Shown here one piece after another: positions 46,826 to 55,169 of a stretch of 64,000 bases of DNA. How positions within the stretch are numbered: position 1 is the stretch's first letter; every line of letters begins with the position of its first letter. The stretch lies in assembly GCA_029866005.1 (NCBI GenBank), contig JARXAE010000023.1:122074-186073 (forward strand). Direction: 5' to 3'. The notes under the pieces are model-generated. The model did not search any database. It was not told where the DNA came from and saw nothing but the letters and a program-made list of their open reading frames with translations. The translations under genes and the position numbers were made by a program. Origin of the DNA: Fimbriimonas sp. (GTDB lineage Bacteria > Armatimonadota > Fimbriimonadia > Fimbriimonadales > Fimbriimonadaceae).

Positions 46826-47883
46826 GCTGGTTTCAGGCCGCGCGCAACTCGCGCGCGGTCAATCGCCTCTTGAGGCACTGCCTTCTCGAAGGATCTGAAG
46901 CCGGCCAGCTCAAAACCGTGCTTGTCGGCCCAGGTCATCGTTTCTTCAACCTGAGCAACGCTGACCTCTTTTCCAAGGGTAAAGCTCTCGATTCGGCCCT
47001 CAAGCGCGAGCATCATCGTCTCACTCATGCAAGCGTAAGCAGTGCCTTCAGGGAAACCGAATTGAATCCGAAAGTTCGGGTGACCCGGAACCTTGACGAC
47101 ACCACCTTCGATGACGAGAACGTCTGGTCGCTCGGCGGCGACTTTTCCGCTGACGTCTCTGGGCCGCGAGACATCGCAGACCACTGCACCCTGCTTCAGG
47201 TGCTCGGGATAGATCAGATCGGCGCCCGCAGAAGTCACGGTGATGATCACGTCCGCCTCCTTGATATCGGCGACTTGCACGGTAGCTCGTGCGCGATCAA
47301 GTTCATCAGCGATCAGCTGAGTTCGTTCCTCGTCTCGGCCGACGACAATCGTTGATCCAAACTGTGGGGCAAGCATTCGAGCGCAGGTCTTGCCGATCGA
47401 GCCAGTTGCTCCGACAACGCCCAGGGTGGCGTTTTTGGGATCGACCCCTACGAGGTTTGCCGCCTTGAGCGCACCTTGAACTGCGGTGGCGATGGTGTAG
47501 CTGTTCCCGGTTGTGATCGGGAATCCGGTTCGCTTCTGGACCGTTACTCCGCCATCTCCGACAACGGAGGTGAAGGCACCTAACCCCATGACTTCTGCAC
47601 CTTCTGACTTAGCGAGCTCTGCGCATTGTTCGAGTCTTTCGTATACTCGCTCAAGCGGGAGTTCCTTCATCATCATGTCCGGAGTGAGGGGGCAGATGAT
47701 AAACCAACCTTCGGTTTTGACTCCAGTTTTGGATTCAATTCCGTCAACGAAGGAGCCGATGAACGGCTTGCGGGAGCCGTAGACTTTTTTGATCACCCAT
47801 TCCGGAAAGTATTTGGCGATGGGGAATTTTCGCGCGGCGTCTTTCGCCTTGAGCGGATGGATGACGAATGCGAATCGGTGCAA
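46822..47883 (-). CDS. Long-chain acyl-ACP reductase-like (AAR-type) protein
   Basis: 353 residues. The layout matches cyanobacterial acyl-ACP reductase: [13 protein letters not shown] (~101-113), [20 protein letters not shown] (~124-143), NADPH loop [20 protein letters not shown] (~155-174), and [15 protein letters not shown] with Cys285 in the place of the AAR active-site Cys that carries the acyl thioester. Annotation pipelines may call it shikimate dehydrogenase because of the Rossmann core, but no shikimate-binding motif is visible. TTG start with AGGAG 5 nt upstream. Third gene of the RidA cluster. Fatty-aldehyde formation is inferred; no aldehyde-deformylating oxygenase gene is in the window. 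Confidence 0.75.
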   Translation of the reverse strand: MHRFAFVIHPLKAKDAARKFPIAKYFPEWVIKKVYGSRKPFIGSFVDGIESKTGVKTEGWFIICPLTPDMMMKELPLERVYERLEQCAELAKSEGAEVMGLGAFTSVVGDGGVTVQKRTGFPITTGNSYTIATAVQGALKAANLVGVDPKNATLGVVGATGSIGKTCARMLAPQFGSTIVVGRDEERTQLIADELDRARATVQVADIKEADVIITVTSAGADLIYPEHLKQGAVVCDVSRPRDVSGKVAAERPDVLVIEGGVVKVPGHPNFRIQFGFPEGTAYACMSETMMLALEGRIESFTLGKEVSVAQVEETMTWADKHGFELAGFRSFEKAVPQEAIDRARVARGLKPA

Positions 47884-47917
47884 TGTGGCTCCTAAGGTAC
47901 CTTACGTCGCAAATCTG

Positions 47918-48823
47918 CTAGGCGTTGAGGGTGATCACGTTCGGCTTCCAGTTCAGCTGATCGAGAACAGCAAGGTATTCCTGTTCCGAGATCTGATCAG
48001 GATGCTTGCCCAGATGGGCGACGATGACGCCTTGCATCACATTGGTTGCGAATGTTTCTCCGTTGATCACGGGCGTTGTCGTGATTGCCTGTTTCACTCC
48101 GGCGCCTTTCAGGAATTCGAGATCGGCGGCCCTCAGAGTCTGAGTCAGGATCGTTTTTCCTGGGAGCTGGTCGGGCATGAACCGCCGGATGTAGTGCCAG
48201 TCCCCGCAGATCAGGTCGGCTTCTAGGAAGTAGCTGGGGAACTTGGGGGTTCGTTTTTCCTGCTTCTCGCCGGTGGGATAGAACCACTTGAAGGGGAGAT
48301 TCGTGATGATCGGCAGCAGGATCCTTCCGAGGATCTTGACTGCTTTGTAACTCCTCACTGGGATCGGGAGGCCGAGACCGAAGAGGAAGTCTCCGTAGAC
48401 GACGCTCGCCCCGGATTGATCGAGGGCTTGGGCCATACCGAAACGGTCAACGGCGCTGACGATGAGGGCTTTCTTCCCGCGTAGGGGGAAGATACCTTCC
48501 GTTGTTAGCTGCTCGATTGCCTTCCGTTCGAGTGTGTGCTTGAGTCCGCCGCCGTCGACGACGGGGGTGGTTTTGGCCCCAGCGATCAGGGCTTTGATCT
48601 CCCGGAAGGCGTATTTGCTCTCCTCGACTTGGAGGTAGATGTCGGCTCCGCCGACGCCGAGGCAGTCGACCTTTCCGTCTAGCTCGGTGAAGAGTTCGCC
48701 GAATCGTATCATGTCGCCGTCGGTTCCACGGCGTTCGAGGCTGAAGCTTTCGCCGAGCATCTCGACTTCCGCGACTTTGTCGCGTTTGCTGGTGCCGAGG
48801 CTAATCGAAACGACTCGTTTCAA
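47918..48823 (-). CDS. Protein usually annotated quinate 5-dehydrogenase
   Basis: 301 residues: KRVVSISLGTSKRDKVAEVE at the N-terminus, VDCLGVGGADIYLQVEESKY, KKALIVSAVDRFGMAQALDQ, and VKQAITTTPVINGETFATNV. I recall very similar proteins carrying the 'quinate 5-dehydrogenase' label in Deinococcus-like genomes, but I know of no experimental support, and no NAD-binding GxGxxG loop is evident. Sits between RidA and the AAR-like gene (34 bp), suggesting a shared pathway. Confidence 0.7.
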   Translation of the reverse strand: MKRVVSISLGTSKRDKVAEVEMLGESFSLERRGTDGDMIRFGELFTELDGKVDCLGVGGADIYLQVEESKYAFREIKALIAGAKTTPVVDGGGLKHTLERKAIEQLTTEGIFPLRGKKALIVSAVDRFGMAQALDQSGASVVYGDFLFGLGLPIPVRSYKAVKILGRILLPIITNLPFKWFYPTGEKQEKRTPKFPSYFLEADLICGDWHYIRRFMPDQLPGKTILTQTLRAADLEFLKGAGVKQAITTTPVINGETFATNVMQGVIVAHLGKHPDQISEQEYLAVLDQLNWKPNVITLNA

Positions 48824-48825
48824 GA

Positions 48826-49206
48826 TTAGTGGACCGCGATTGCTTCGATCTCGACATCGACTCCGCGGGGGAGTTTGAGGACGGCTACCGTGGAACGGGC
48901 AGGCGGGTTCTCCGGGAACTTCTTGCCGTAGAGCTCGTTGACGACGGCGAAGTGGTCCATTGACGAGAGGAAAATCGTGGTTTTGACGATATTGTTCCAG
49001 CCGAGTCCGGCCTCGGTGAGGATGGCATCCATATTGGCGAGAACCTGCTCGGTTTGGGCGGCGACATCGCCTTCAACCTGGCTGCCGTCCGGGCGGAGAG
49101 GGATCGATCCACTCATGAACAGGAAGTTGCCGGAGGCTTTGATGGCCTGGCTGTACGGTCCGATGGCGGCGGGGGCGTTCGACGTTGAGACGGTCTCGCG
49201 TGTCAT
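48826..49206 (-). CDS. ridA: RidA family (Rid/YER057c/UK114) enamine/imine deaminase
   Basis: 126 residues: APAAIGPYSQAIKASGNFLF, SGSIPLRPDGSQVEGDVAAQ, VKTTIFLSSMDHFAVVNELY and PPARSTVAVLKLPRGVDVEI with the conserved Arg that binds the carboxylate. RidA hydrolyses reactive 2-aminoacrylate-type intermediates from PLP enzymes. First gene of a three-gene minus-strand cluster; TAATCT lies 6 nt before the ATG. Confidence 0.94.
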   Translation of the reverse strand: MTRETVSTSNAPAAIGPYSQAIKASGNFLFMSGSIPLRPDGSQVEGDVAAQTEQVLANMDAILTEAGLGWNNIVKTTIFLSSMDHFAVVNELYGKKFPENPPARSTVAVLKLPRGVDVEIEAIAVH

Positions 49207-49212
49207 GGTCTG

Positions 49213-49218
49213 AGATTA
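49213..49218 (-). promoter_or_regulatory. Leaderless-type -10 box of ridA
   Basis: TAATCT (minus strand) with 6 nt to the ATG at 49206. In the same intergenic region, on the plus strand, GCCTTGC/GCAAGGC arms flank the recG promoter area and TAAACT lies 9 nt before the recG ATG. Confidence 0.5.
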
Positions 49219-49304
49219 CCGTTTCTTCCGCCCACTTTCGATTGTGCTTCTAAGCCTTGCCATGTGCAAATCTATAGCAAGGCTCACTGTAAACTACGAG
49301 GCAT

Positions 49305-51488
49305 ATGCCGAGCGGACTCGACACAGAAGTTCAGTTTGTTAAGGGGGTTGGGCCTCGGTTGGCGAAGCTGTATACCAAGCTTGGGGTGGTGACGGTGGAT
49401 GATTTGCTGTTTCATCTCCCGCGCAAGTATCAGGATCGGCGAAACATTCCGCCGATATCGCAGGCGAAGCCGGGCGAGGTAGTCACGGTTCGGGGGAAGT
49501 TGCGGAGGGTGGAGTCGCGACCGATCAGCGGCGGTCGGGTGATCCTGAAGGCGATCATTGAGGATCCCAGCGGGGCGATTAACCTAACTTGGTTCAACCA
49601 GCCGTGGGTTCGAAAGCAGCTTGAGGAGTCCAGCGGGGACATCATTGCCTACGGCCTGGTGAAGGCCGGGACGCACATGGAGGAGATGGCGGCCCCTGAG
49701 TGGGAGTCGGTTGAGGACGAAGACGGGATTGACGGGTTTGCGCGGATTGTGCCACTGTACCCGCTGACCGAAGGATTACCTCAGAAGCTGGCACGGCGGG
49801 CGGCGCAGTCGGCGGTGGATACGTTTGTTTCATTGGTTGAGGAGCCGTTGCCGCAGTCTTTGCTCGACAGCCAGAAGCTGAAGGGGGTTCAGTGGTGCCT
49901 GCGGCAGATTCATAACCCGGAGAATGAGGAATCACGGATTCAGGCGCGGCGGCGGTTGGTTTTTGAGGAGTTTTTGTACTTGCAGTTGGAGCTTGCACTT
50001 CGGCGAGCGGAGACTCAGCAGGAGTTGGGGATCGCGTTTCCGGTTGAGTCTTTGATCGCAGGTGAGGATCCGGCACCACCGGCTCCGGCGAAATCGGATC
50101 GGAAGGTTGAGGCAGCGGAGAACCTTTTCAACCTGATTGAGGAGGAGAAGCGGAAAGGCGAGCCACTGTGGGAGCAGATTGATCGGATGCTTCCCTTCTC
50201 ACTGACGGGGGCTCAGCGGCGGGTGATCGGCGAAGTTTTTGGAGATATGGAACGGCCGTTTCCGATGAACCGGCTGGTTCAGGGGGATGTCGGTTCGGGA
50301 AAGACGGCGGTGGCGGCGGCTTGTATGCTGGCGGCGGTTCGGAGTGGATACCAGGCGGCGCTAATGGCTCCGACGGAGATTCTGGCTGAGCAGCACGCGA
50401 AGGGACTTCGGCGGCTTTTGGAGCCATTGGGGATTCAGGTTGACCTCTTGGTTGGGAAGCTGAACTCGAGGGAGCGGAAGCACGCTTATCAGAACGTTCG
50501 GGATGGTTCTTGCCAGATCGCGGTGGGGACTCATGCGCTGATTCAGGAAGGAGTTGAGTTTAAGAACCTCGGCTTTGTGGTGGTGGACGAGCAGCATCGT
50601 TTTGGCGTTCTTCAGCGGAAGGCTCTGCGGGATAAGGGGCTAGGGAATCCGGACGTGCTGGTGATGACGGCGACCCCAATTCCAAGAACCTTAACGATGA
50701 CCCTTTATGGGGACCTGGATGTAAGCGTGATTGACGAGCTTCCTCCGGGGCGAAAGCCGATCAAGACTCACTTTAAGCGAAAGGGGGATCGGAGGGGAGT
50801 TTATGACAACGTCCGGGTTCTGCTTGATCAGGGACGACAGGCCTATGTGGTTTGCCCGATGGTGAGCGAAAGCGAGAAGATGATGGCTCAAGCGGCGGAG
50901 GAGCTATTTGCGGAGCTTTCGAACTCAACGTTTTCGGATAAGCGAGTTGGGCTTTTGCACGGGCAAATGAAGCCGGTGGAGAAGGACGCGGTGATGGAAG
51001 CGTTTCGGCGGCAAGAGCTGGATGTTCTGGTGGCGACGACGGTGATTGAGGTCGGCGTGGACGTTCCAAATGCTTCGGTAATGGTTGTTGAGGACGCCAA
51101 CCGGTTTGGGCTCTCGCAGCTGCACCAGTTGCGGGGGCGAGTTGGAAGGGGAGAGCACCAGTCATTCTGCATTTTGGTCGCGGATGCAAAGACGGAGGAC
51201 GCGATGGCTCGGATGGACATCATGGTCGCTACCACAGATGGGTTTAAGATCGCCGAGGAGGATTTGGTGTTGCGAGGTCCTGGGAACTTGGCGGGGACGG
51301 AGCAAAGCGGGCAGATGGATTTCAAGGTCGCGGACTTGATTCAGGATGCGAAGTTGCTTGAGGTTGCGCGACAGTGCGCTCTGAGGATTATTGAAGAGAA
51401 TCCGCGACTGGAAGGTGGCGAGTGGGCTAAAGTTCGCGAAAGATTGTCAAAACGGCGGTCTGACGTGGCACTTGTGACGGTTTCTTAG
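49305..51488 (+). CDS. recG: ATP-dependent DNA helicase RecG
   Basis: Remodels stalled replication forks and Holliday junctions. 727 residues: N-terminal wedge/OB domain with DLLFHLPRKYQDRRNIPPIS, Walker A QGDVGSGKTAVAAACMLAAV (~327), DEQH box VVDEQHRFGVLQRKAL (~426), motif III MTATPIPRTLTMTLYGDLDV and motif VI QLRGRVGRGEHQSFC. Normal length. GC-rich codon choice differs slightly from the flagellar operon but the gene looks native. Confidence 0.97.
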   Translation: MPSGLDTEVQFVKGVGPRLAKLYTKLGVVTVDDLLFHLPRKYQDRRNIPPISQAKPGEVVTVRGKLRRVESRPISGGRVILKAIIEDPSGAINLTWFNQPWVRKQLEESSGDIIAYGLVKAGTHMEEMAAPEWESVEDEDGIDGFARIVPLYPLTEGLPQKLARRAAQSAVDTFVSLVEEPLPQSLLDSQKLKGVQWCLRQIHNPENEESRIQARRRLVFEEFLYLQLELALRRAETQQELGIAFPVESLIAGEDPAPPAPAKSDRKVEAAENLFNLIEEEKRKGEPLWEQIDRMLPFSLTGAQRRVIGEVFGDMERPFPMNRLVQGDVGSGKTAVAAACMLAAVRSGYQAALMAPTEILAEQHAKGLRRLLEPLGIQVDLLVGKLNSRERKHAYQNVRDGSCQIAVGTHALIQEGVEFKNLGFVVVDEQHRFGVLQRKALRDKGLGNPDVLVMTATPIPRTLTMTLYGDLDVSVIDELPPGRKPIKTHFKRKGDRRGVYDNVRVLLDQGRQAYVVCPMVSESEKMMAQAAEELFAELSNSTFSDKRVGLLHGQMKPVEKDAVMEAFRRQELDVLVATTVIEVGVDVPNASVMVVEDANRFGLSQLHQLRGRVGRGEHQSFCILVADAKTEDAMARMDIMVATTDGFKIAEEDLVLRGPGNLAGTEQSGQMDFKVADLIQDAKLLEVARQCALRIIEENPRLEGGEWAKVRERLSKRRSDVALVTVS

Positions 51489-51505
51489 GGGACAATCTAA
51501 TTGTT

Positions 51506-51832
51506 ATGAGTAGCATCGCTGAAGTCATGCCAGTCGACCTTTCCTCCGAGATGGAAGGAGGCGCGACCCCATTCTTGCTGGATGTGCGTGAGGCCGACGA
51601 GCTAGAGGTCAATGTGTTGCCCGGTGTCCACCACATTCCGTTGGGAGAGATTGAGGCTCGATTCAGCGAAGTACCGAAGGATCAAGATGTTGTTGTGATC
51701 TGTCGATCCGGTGGACGAAGCGGTCGAGCAACCGAATTTTTGATGTCTCAAGGCTACGAACGAGTGCGAAACATGGCGACCGGGATGAACGGATGGGCGA
51801 CCACGGTTGACCCGACGATGTCGCCTTACTAA
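51506..51832 (+). CDS. Rhodanese-like domain protein
   Basis: 108 residues: [40 protein letters not shown] and the active-site loop [20 protein letters not shown] with the catalytic Cys. Single-domain rhodaneses carry sulfane sulfur; the specific partner is unknown. It ends 65 bp before rpsR. Confidence 0.93.
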   Translation: MSSIAEVMPVDLSSEMEGGATPFLLDVREADELEVNVLPGVHHIPLGEIEARFSEVPKDQDVVVICRSGGRSGRATEFLMSQGYERVRNMATGMNGWATTVDPTMSPY

Positions 51833-51896
51833 GTTTTGTGCCATAATATTGGTTCGACTGCTCGGGGCTTTAGCCCCCGAATTGGAGACCAAGAGC

Positions 51897-52256
51897 ATGA
51901 GTGAAGAACTAAAAGCCGGCCTCGGAGCCGTACAAGACAAGGATGCGGATGCTGCCGCTCGCCCGCGCAAAACACGCAAGCGCAAGATCAGCTATCTGAC
52001 CACCAACAAGATTTACGTCGTTGACTACAAGGACACTTCCCTTCTGCGGAAGTTCATCAACGATCGCGGCAAAATGGTGTCGAGCCGACAGTCGGGTACG
52101 ACTGCAAAGCAACAGCGACAGGTCGCCAAGGCGATCAAGCTCGCACGCGAGATGGCTCTGTTGCCGTTCGTTGTGACCGAAATGAACACCGAGCGACGCG
52201 AGCGACGAAATGTCGAAGCTCCGGCTCCGGTCGCGGCTGCTCCAGTAGCAGAATAA
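51897..52256 (+). CDS. rpsR: 30S ribosomal protein S18
   Basis: 119 residues from ATG 51897 (GGAG 10 nt upstream); the reading from 51807 is not used. Core [40 protein letters not shown] and [18 protein letters not shown] is S18. It has an acidic/Ala N-terminal extension of ~30 residues and an Ala/Pro-rich C-terminal tail of ~20, where S18 is normally ~75-80 residues. It is separated from its usual partner rpsF and is followed by a terminator. Confidence 0.95.
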   Translation: MSEELKAGLGAVQDKDADAAARPRKTRKRKISYLTTNKIYVVDYKDTSLLRKFINDRGKMVSSRQSGTTAKQQRQVAKAIKLAREMALLPFVVTEMNTERRERRNVEAPAPVAAAPVAE

Positions 52257-52287
52257 CTTTGGCGCGGTACGCCGCGGTAACCTCATG

Positions 52288-52322
52288 GGTGTCCTATATG
52301 ACTTATAGGACACCTTTTTTTG
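52288..52322 (+). terminator. Strong terminator after rpsR, at the hemW start
   Basis: GGTGTCCTATA (52288-52298) and TATAGGACACC (52304-52314), a perfect 11-bp stem with 5-nt loop, then seven T residues. It ends rpsR transcription and abuts the hemW coding region. Confidence 0.93.
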
Positions 52323-52324
52323 TT

Positions 52325-53431
52325 TTGAACCCAATCGCTGTCTACGTTCACACTCCGTTTTGCCCATCCAAGTGTGGGTATTGCGACTTCAATAGCTATG
52401 CGATGGACGGCGAGATTGTGGATCGCACGGTTCGGGCGATTTGCGCGGAGATTCTGCGGTCGCCTCTGCGAGGTGCTCCGGCGAAGACGATCTTCTTTGG
52501 CGGTGGGACGCCGACTTTTTTGTCGGGTTCTCAGCTCGATTCGCTCTTGAAGGCGGTTTTTGAGGTTCACCCTCCGATGGAGGGGTGTGAGATTACGAGC
52601 GAGGCGAACCCGGGGACGGTGGATGCCACCAAGTTTGCTTCGATGCGGGAGTCGGGGTGGAATCGAATATCGCTGGGGGCTCAGAGCTTTTTGGATTCGG
52701 ACTTACTGCGCTTGGAGAGGGTTCATAAGGCCGGAGAGATCGAGCGGGCCGTACTTGCGGCTCGTGAGGCGGGCTTTGAGAATGTGAACCTTGACCTGAT
52801 GTTTGCTTTGCCGGATCAGAGTAGGCATGCCTGGCGGGCGAATTTGGAGCGAGCGCTAGCGCTAGCGCCTGAGCATCTTTCGTTGTATTGCTTGACGATT
52901 GAGCAGAATACGGCGTTTTACAAGAAGAACTTGCGAGGTGAGTTGAATTTGCCGGACGATGATTCGCAGCGGGATATGTACGAGGACTGCCTGCGCATCT
53001 GCGCTGAGCGGGGGTATGAGCAGTACGAGATTTCAAACTTCTCGAAGCCGAAGCGGGAGTGCCAGCACAACCTTTGTTATTGGTTTGGAGAGGCTTATGC
53101 GGGGTACGGGCCAGGGGCAGTTGGGTGTTTGCCCAGTAACTCCGACCTCGTGAGATATACGAACCTAAAGCACCCCGAGCGGTACTGCTCTGCCGTCGAG
53201 AACGGAGAGCCGATTCCCTTTGAGAGCGAATTGATTGATGAGGCGACGCAAAGGGTGGAGCGAATTATGCTTGGGCTTCGTCTGAATAAGGGAGTGAGCC
53301 ACGAAGGGATGCCCGAGGGTAGCCAGGCGAAACTCGCACAACGAGGGTGGATCGGACGGGACGATCAACGGGTCTGGTTGACGGCGGAAGGGCGACATTT
53401 TTGCTCCGAAGTCGCGCTAGAGCTGATATGA
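52325..53431 (+). CDS. hemW: HemW-type radical SAM protein (coproporphyrinogen-III-oxidase-like)
   Basis: 368 residues from TTG 52325. Radical-SAM motif CPSKCGYCDFNSYA (CxxxCxxC), IFFGGGTPTFLSGSQLDSLL, SLGAQSFLDSDLLRLERVHK and FALPDQSRHAW are HemW/HemN-like; the absence of the oxygen-independent oxidase N-terminal extension favours HemW, a haem chaperone. The start is odd: TTG lies 3 bp after the T run of a terminator, with no RBS. An in-frame ATG (52298) sits at the edge of that hairpin's loop and would add 9 residues. Confidence 0.88.
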   Translation: MNPIAVYVHTPFCPSKCGYCDFNSYAMDGEIVDRTVRAICAEILRSPLRGAPAKTIFFGGGTPTFLSGSQLDSLLKAVFEVHPPMEGCEITSEANPGTVDATKFASMRESGWNRISLGAQSFLDSDLLRLERVHKAGEIERAVLAAREAGFENVNLDLMFALPDQSRHAWRANLERALALAPEHLSLYCLTIEQNTAFYKKNLRGELNLPDDDSQRDMYEDCLRICAERGYEQYEISNFSKPKRECQHNLCYWFGEAYAGYGPGAVGCLPSNSDLVRYTNLKHPERYCSAVENGEPIPFESELIDEATQRVERIMLGLRLNKGVSHEGMPEGSQAKLAQRGWIGRDDQRVWLTAEGRHFCSEVALELI

Positions 53432-53511
53432 TGTCTCTATAGATTTGCCGGGTTTTGGACTTGGTTTAGGTTCTAGGTGAAAAAACTTTACAAAAAGTGT
53501 GAGGTTTTTCC

Positions 53512-53538
53512 TAAAGAATTCTGATGAGGTGCCGATAA
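53512..53538 (+). promoter_or_regulatory. Sigma-28 (FliA/SigD) promoter of flgM
   Basis: TAAAGAAT (53512-53519), exactly 11 nt, GCCGATAA (53531-53538). This matches the sigma-28 consensus TAAAGTTT-N11-GCCGATAA with a perfect -10. Transcription would start near 53545, giving a ~135-nt leader. Confidence 0.88.
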
Positions 53539-53545
53539 CCGTAGC

Positions 53546-53561
53546 GTGGGAGAAATCTCAC
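53546..53561 (+). promoter_or_regulatory. Short hairpin with GAAA loop at the 5' end of the flgM leader
   Basis: GTGGGA (53546-53551), GAAA, TCTCAC (53556-53561): a 6-bp stem (one G-T pair) capped by a GNRA tetraloop, right after the predicted transcription start. Confidence 0.55.
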
Positions 53562-53572
53562 AGAAAATTTGG

Positions 53573-53658
53573 GACAGAAAACGGCACGACGGGGGAGACC
53601 CCGATCACGCAAAGCCTAAGGGTCTGCATTTGTTTGCAGAAAGCCGGGTTACCTGTCT
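53573..53658 (+). ncRNA. GEMM-like (c-di-GMP-I-type) riboswitch, divergent 5' half
   Basis: The 3' half matches GEMM: ACGCAAAGCC (53610-53619), GGGTCTGC with its hairpin TGCA-ATTTGTT-TGCA, then AGCCGGGTTACC. The 5' flank GGCACGAC is also GEMM-like, and GACAG (53573-53577) pairs with CTGTC (53654-53658) as P1. The canonical GGCAAACC segment is missing: its place is a compact GGGG-GAGA-CCCC hairpin with a GNRA loop. Ligand could be c-di-GMP or a relative; this cannot be set from sequence alone. It ends 21 nt before the flgM ATG, with GGAG at 53670-53673 as the likely SD sequence. Confidence 0.65.
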
Positions 53659-53679
53659 GAGATCATTGGAGCAATAAAC

Positions 53680-53973
53680 ATGCGGATTTCAGATGCGGAA
53701 GTAAAAAAGGCCCTCAGTGGATTCACTGCGGTTGATCATGCGGCGGAAGTCGAAGCCCTCAAGCAAGTTCTTGGGGTCGAGTCGGAAGCCGAGGCTGCCG
53801 AGCGCGATGCGCTCTTGGTGCGAGAAACCACTCGCAAAGTCATGGACGCCCCCGACCGAGAGGATATGATTGAGTCCTTGAAGGAGCGGATTGCGGCGGG
53901 AACCTACAACCCTTCGGCGGAGGACATCGTGGATACGATGGTTCGACGCGCGATTGCAGATCGGATGCGCTAA
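53680..53973 (+). CDS. flgM: Anti-sigma-28 factor FlgM
   Basis: 97 residues. The C-terminal half (MIESLKERIAAGTYNPSAED and IVDTMVRRAIADRM) matches the sigma-28-binding region of FlgM (the L-x-x-x-I-x-x-G-x-Y-x-v pattern). FlgM holds FliA inactive until the hook is finished and FlgM is exported. Preceded by a sigma-28 promoter and a GEMM-like leader. It stands alone, far from flgB-fliI and motAB. Confidence 0.85.
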   Translation: MRISDAEVKKALSGFTAVDHAAEVEALKQVLGVESEAEAAERDALLVRETTRKVMDAPDREDMIESLKERIAAGTYNPSAEDIVDTMVRRAIADRMR

Positions 53974-53982
53974 TTCAGTTGG

Positions 53983-54017
53983 CGGTGAGCAGTTTGCTGT
54001 TCACTGCCCACTGTTCA
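53983..54017. repeat. Degenerate 7-bp tandem repeat
   Basis: CTGTTCA, CTGCCCA, CTGTTCA and a diverged copy between flgM and the convergent gene; the last codons of that gene lie inside it. Confidence 0.5.
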
Positions 54018-54735
54018 TGAGCAACTCTGCAACTACTGGATAATGGTCGCTTGGCCAAAGTCCGTCAAATTGCGTCTGAATCACTTCTAACTTGGTGCAT
54101 CGGAAGTCGATTGAGCTGACCAAGTGGTCGATCTTCTCTCCTTCGGTCCCACCTTCAAAATTGTGGAAGGTGCCGCCTTCGAGTCCGGCTGTGTGCAGGA
54201 TTCCGGGGAGAGCGAGGACTTCGGACGAGTCGGGTTCGGCATTAAGGTCTCCGACTAGGATCCAGGGTGTCAGCGGTAGGTGGCGGTGGATCAGGTTTGC
54301 GCTGTTTGCACGTGCGGGTTGTGACTCGTGGTCCCAGTGGGTATTGAAGAGGGCGAAGGTTCCGAAATCGACCCAGCTACAGATGCGCGTGATATTGTTG
54401 CCCCAGTTTTTACTTCCGGGTTCGTTTGGTGTGTCGCTGAGCCAGAAGGTGCCTTTGTCAAGCGGCGCGAAGCGGCTTTTACGCCAGAGGATCGTACAGG
54501 CTTCGCCTTCTTTATCGCCGTCATCGCGTCCAACTGAGTAGGCGGCGTAGTCGGGTAGTTGCCCAAGTAGGTATTGAAGTTGGAAATCGAGGTCCTCTTG
54601 GAAGCAGACGATGTCAGCGTCGATCTCGCGGATGACTTGGGCGGTGGCGTGGCGGCGGAGTGGCCAGGAGTGCTCACCGTCTTCGGCGAGACCGTAGCGG
54701 ATGTTGAAGGTTAGGATGGTCATAAGCGAACCCAT
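54001..54735 (-). CDS. Endonuclease/exonuclease/phosphatase-family protein
   Basis: 244 residues (start at ATG 54735, or 54723 giving MTILTFNIRYGLAE). Motifs of the DNase-I-like fold: LTFNIRYG, IDADIVCFQEDLDFQL (metal Glu), LFNTHWDHES (catalytic His), ILVGDLNAEPDSSE (Asp-x-Asn) and LWPSDHYPVVAELL (final Asp-His). Could act on phosphodiester or phosphomonoester bonds. Directly downstream of a small unknown gene with no gap. Confidence 0.9.
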   Translation of the reverse strand: MGSLMTILTFNIRYGLAEDGEHSWPLRRHATAQVIREIDADIVCFQEDLDFQLQYLLGQLPDYAAYSVGRDDGDKEGEACTILWRKSRFAPLDKGTFWLSDTPNEPGSKNWGNNITRICSWVDFGTFALFNTHWDHESQPARANSANLIHRHLPLTPWILVGDLNAEPDSSEVLALPGILHTAGLEGGTFHNFEGGTEGEKIDHLVSSIDFRCTKLEVIQTQFDGLWPSDHYPVVAELLMNSGQ

Positions 54736-55101
54736 TCAGTTTTTTTTTCGCACGTAGGTGGGCATCGATCCGACCACCACTCGGAACTCTACTTTCTTCC
54801 CGTGGACTTGGCCCGAGCAAATGAAAACAGTGTAAGTCGCAAACGAGTCACTAAAGTTTTCCTCAATGATGTTGTGCTCAAGAAGTCCCCCCAGCTCTGA
54901 CTCGTAGTTGGAAGGTGTCGCCAAAAACTCTTGGAGCTTCTGCTCACGTCCAGGCAACTCTATCGCCAAAAAGGTCGAGCGGATTACCCAAAAGCCTGAA
55001 TTGCAACATACGATCGAACCAAATATGATTGTGAGGAATACTATGGGTTTAGCCCATCCGGGAAGAGAGTTCAACCTACTTTGCCACTTTGACAGCATCA
55101 A
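54736..55101 (-). CDS. Small one-transmembrane protein, function unknown
   Basis: 121 residues with a single membrane segment at ~18-38 (AKPIVFLTIIFGSIVCCNSG) and a soluble C-terminal part ending in Lys residues. The stop codon directly precedes the next gene's ATG. No family recognised. The first codon may be ATG at 55098 instead. Confidence 0.65.
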   Translation of the reverse strand: MMLSKWQSRLNSLPGWAKPIVFLTIIFGSIVCCNSGFWVIRSTFLAIELPGREQKLQEFLATPSNYESELGGLLEHNIIEENFSDSFATYTVFICSGQVHGKKVEFRVVVGSMPTYVRKKN

Positions 55102-55169
55102 ACATTACCCTCCAGCTCGATTTGTTTACCGATCCTTCTCCCATCAAATAGATTAAAGAAGGTTAGCAA

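Noticed and set aside
53519..53560. CTGATGAG followed by GAAA, as in a hammerhead ribozyme core
   Set aside because: The stem II and cleavage-site helices cannot be drawn between the two motifs; the sequence is better explained by the sigma-28 promoter and a GAAA hairpin.
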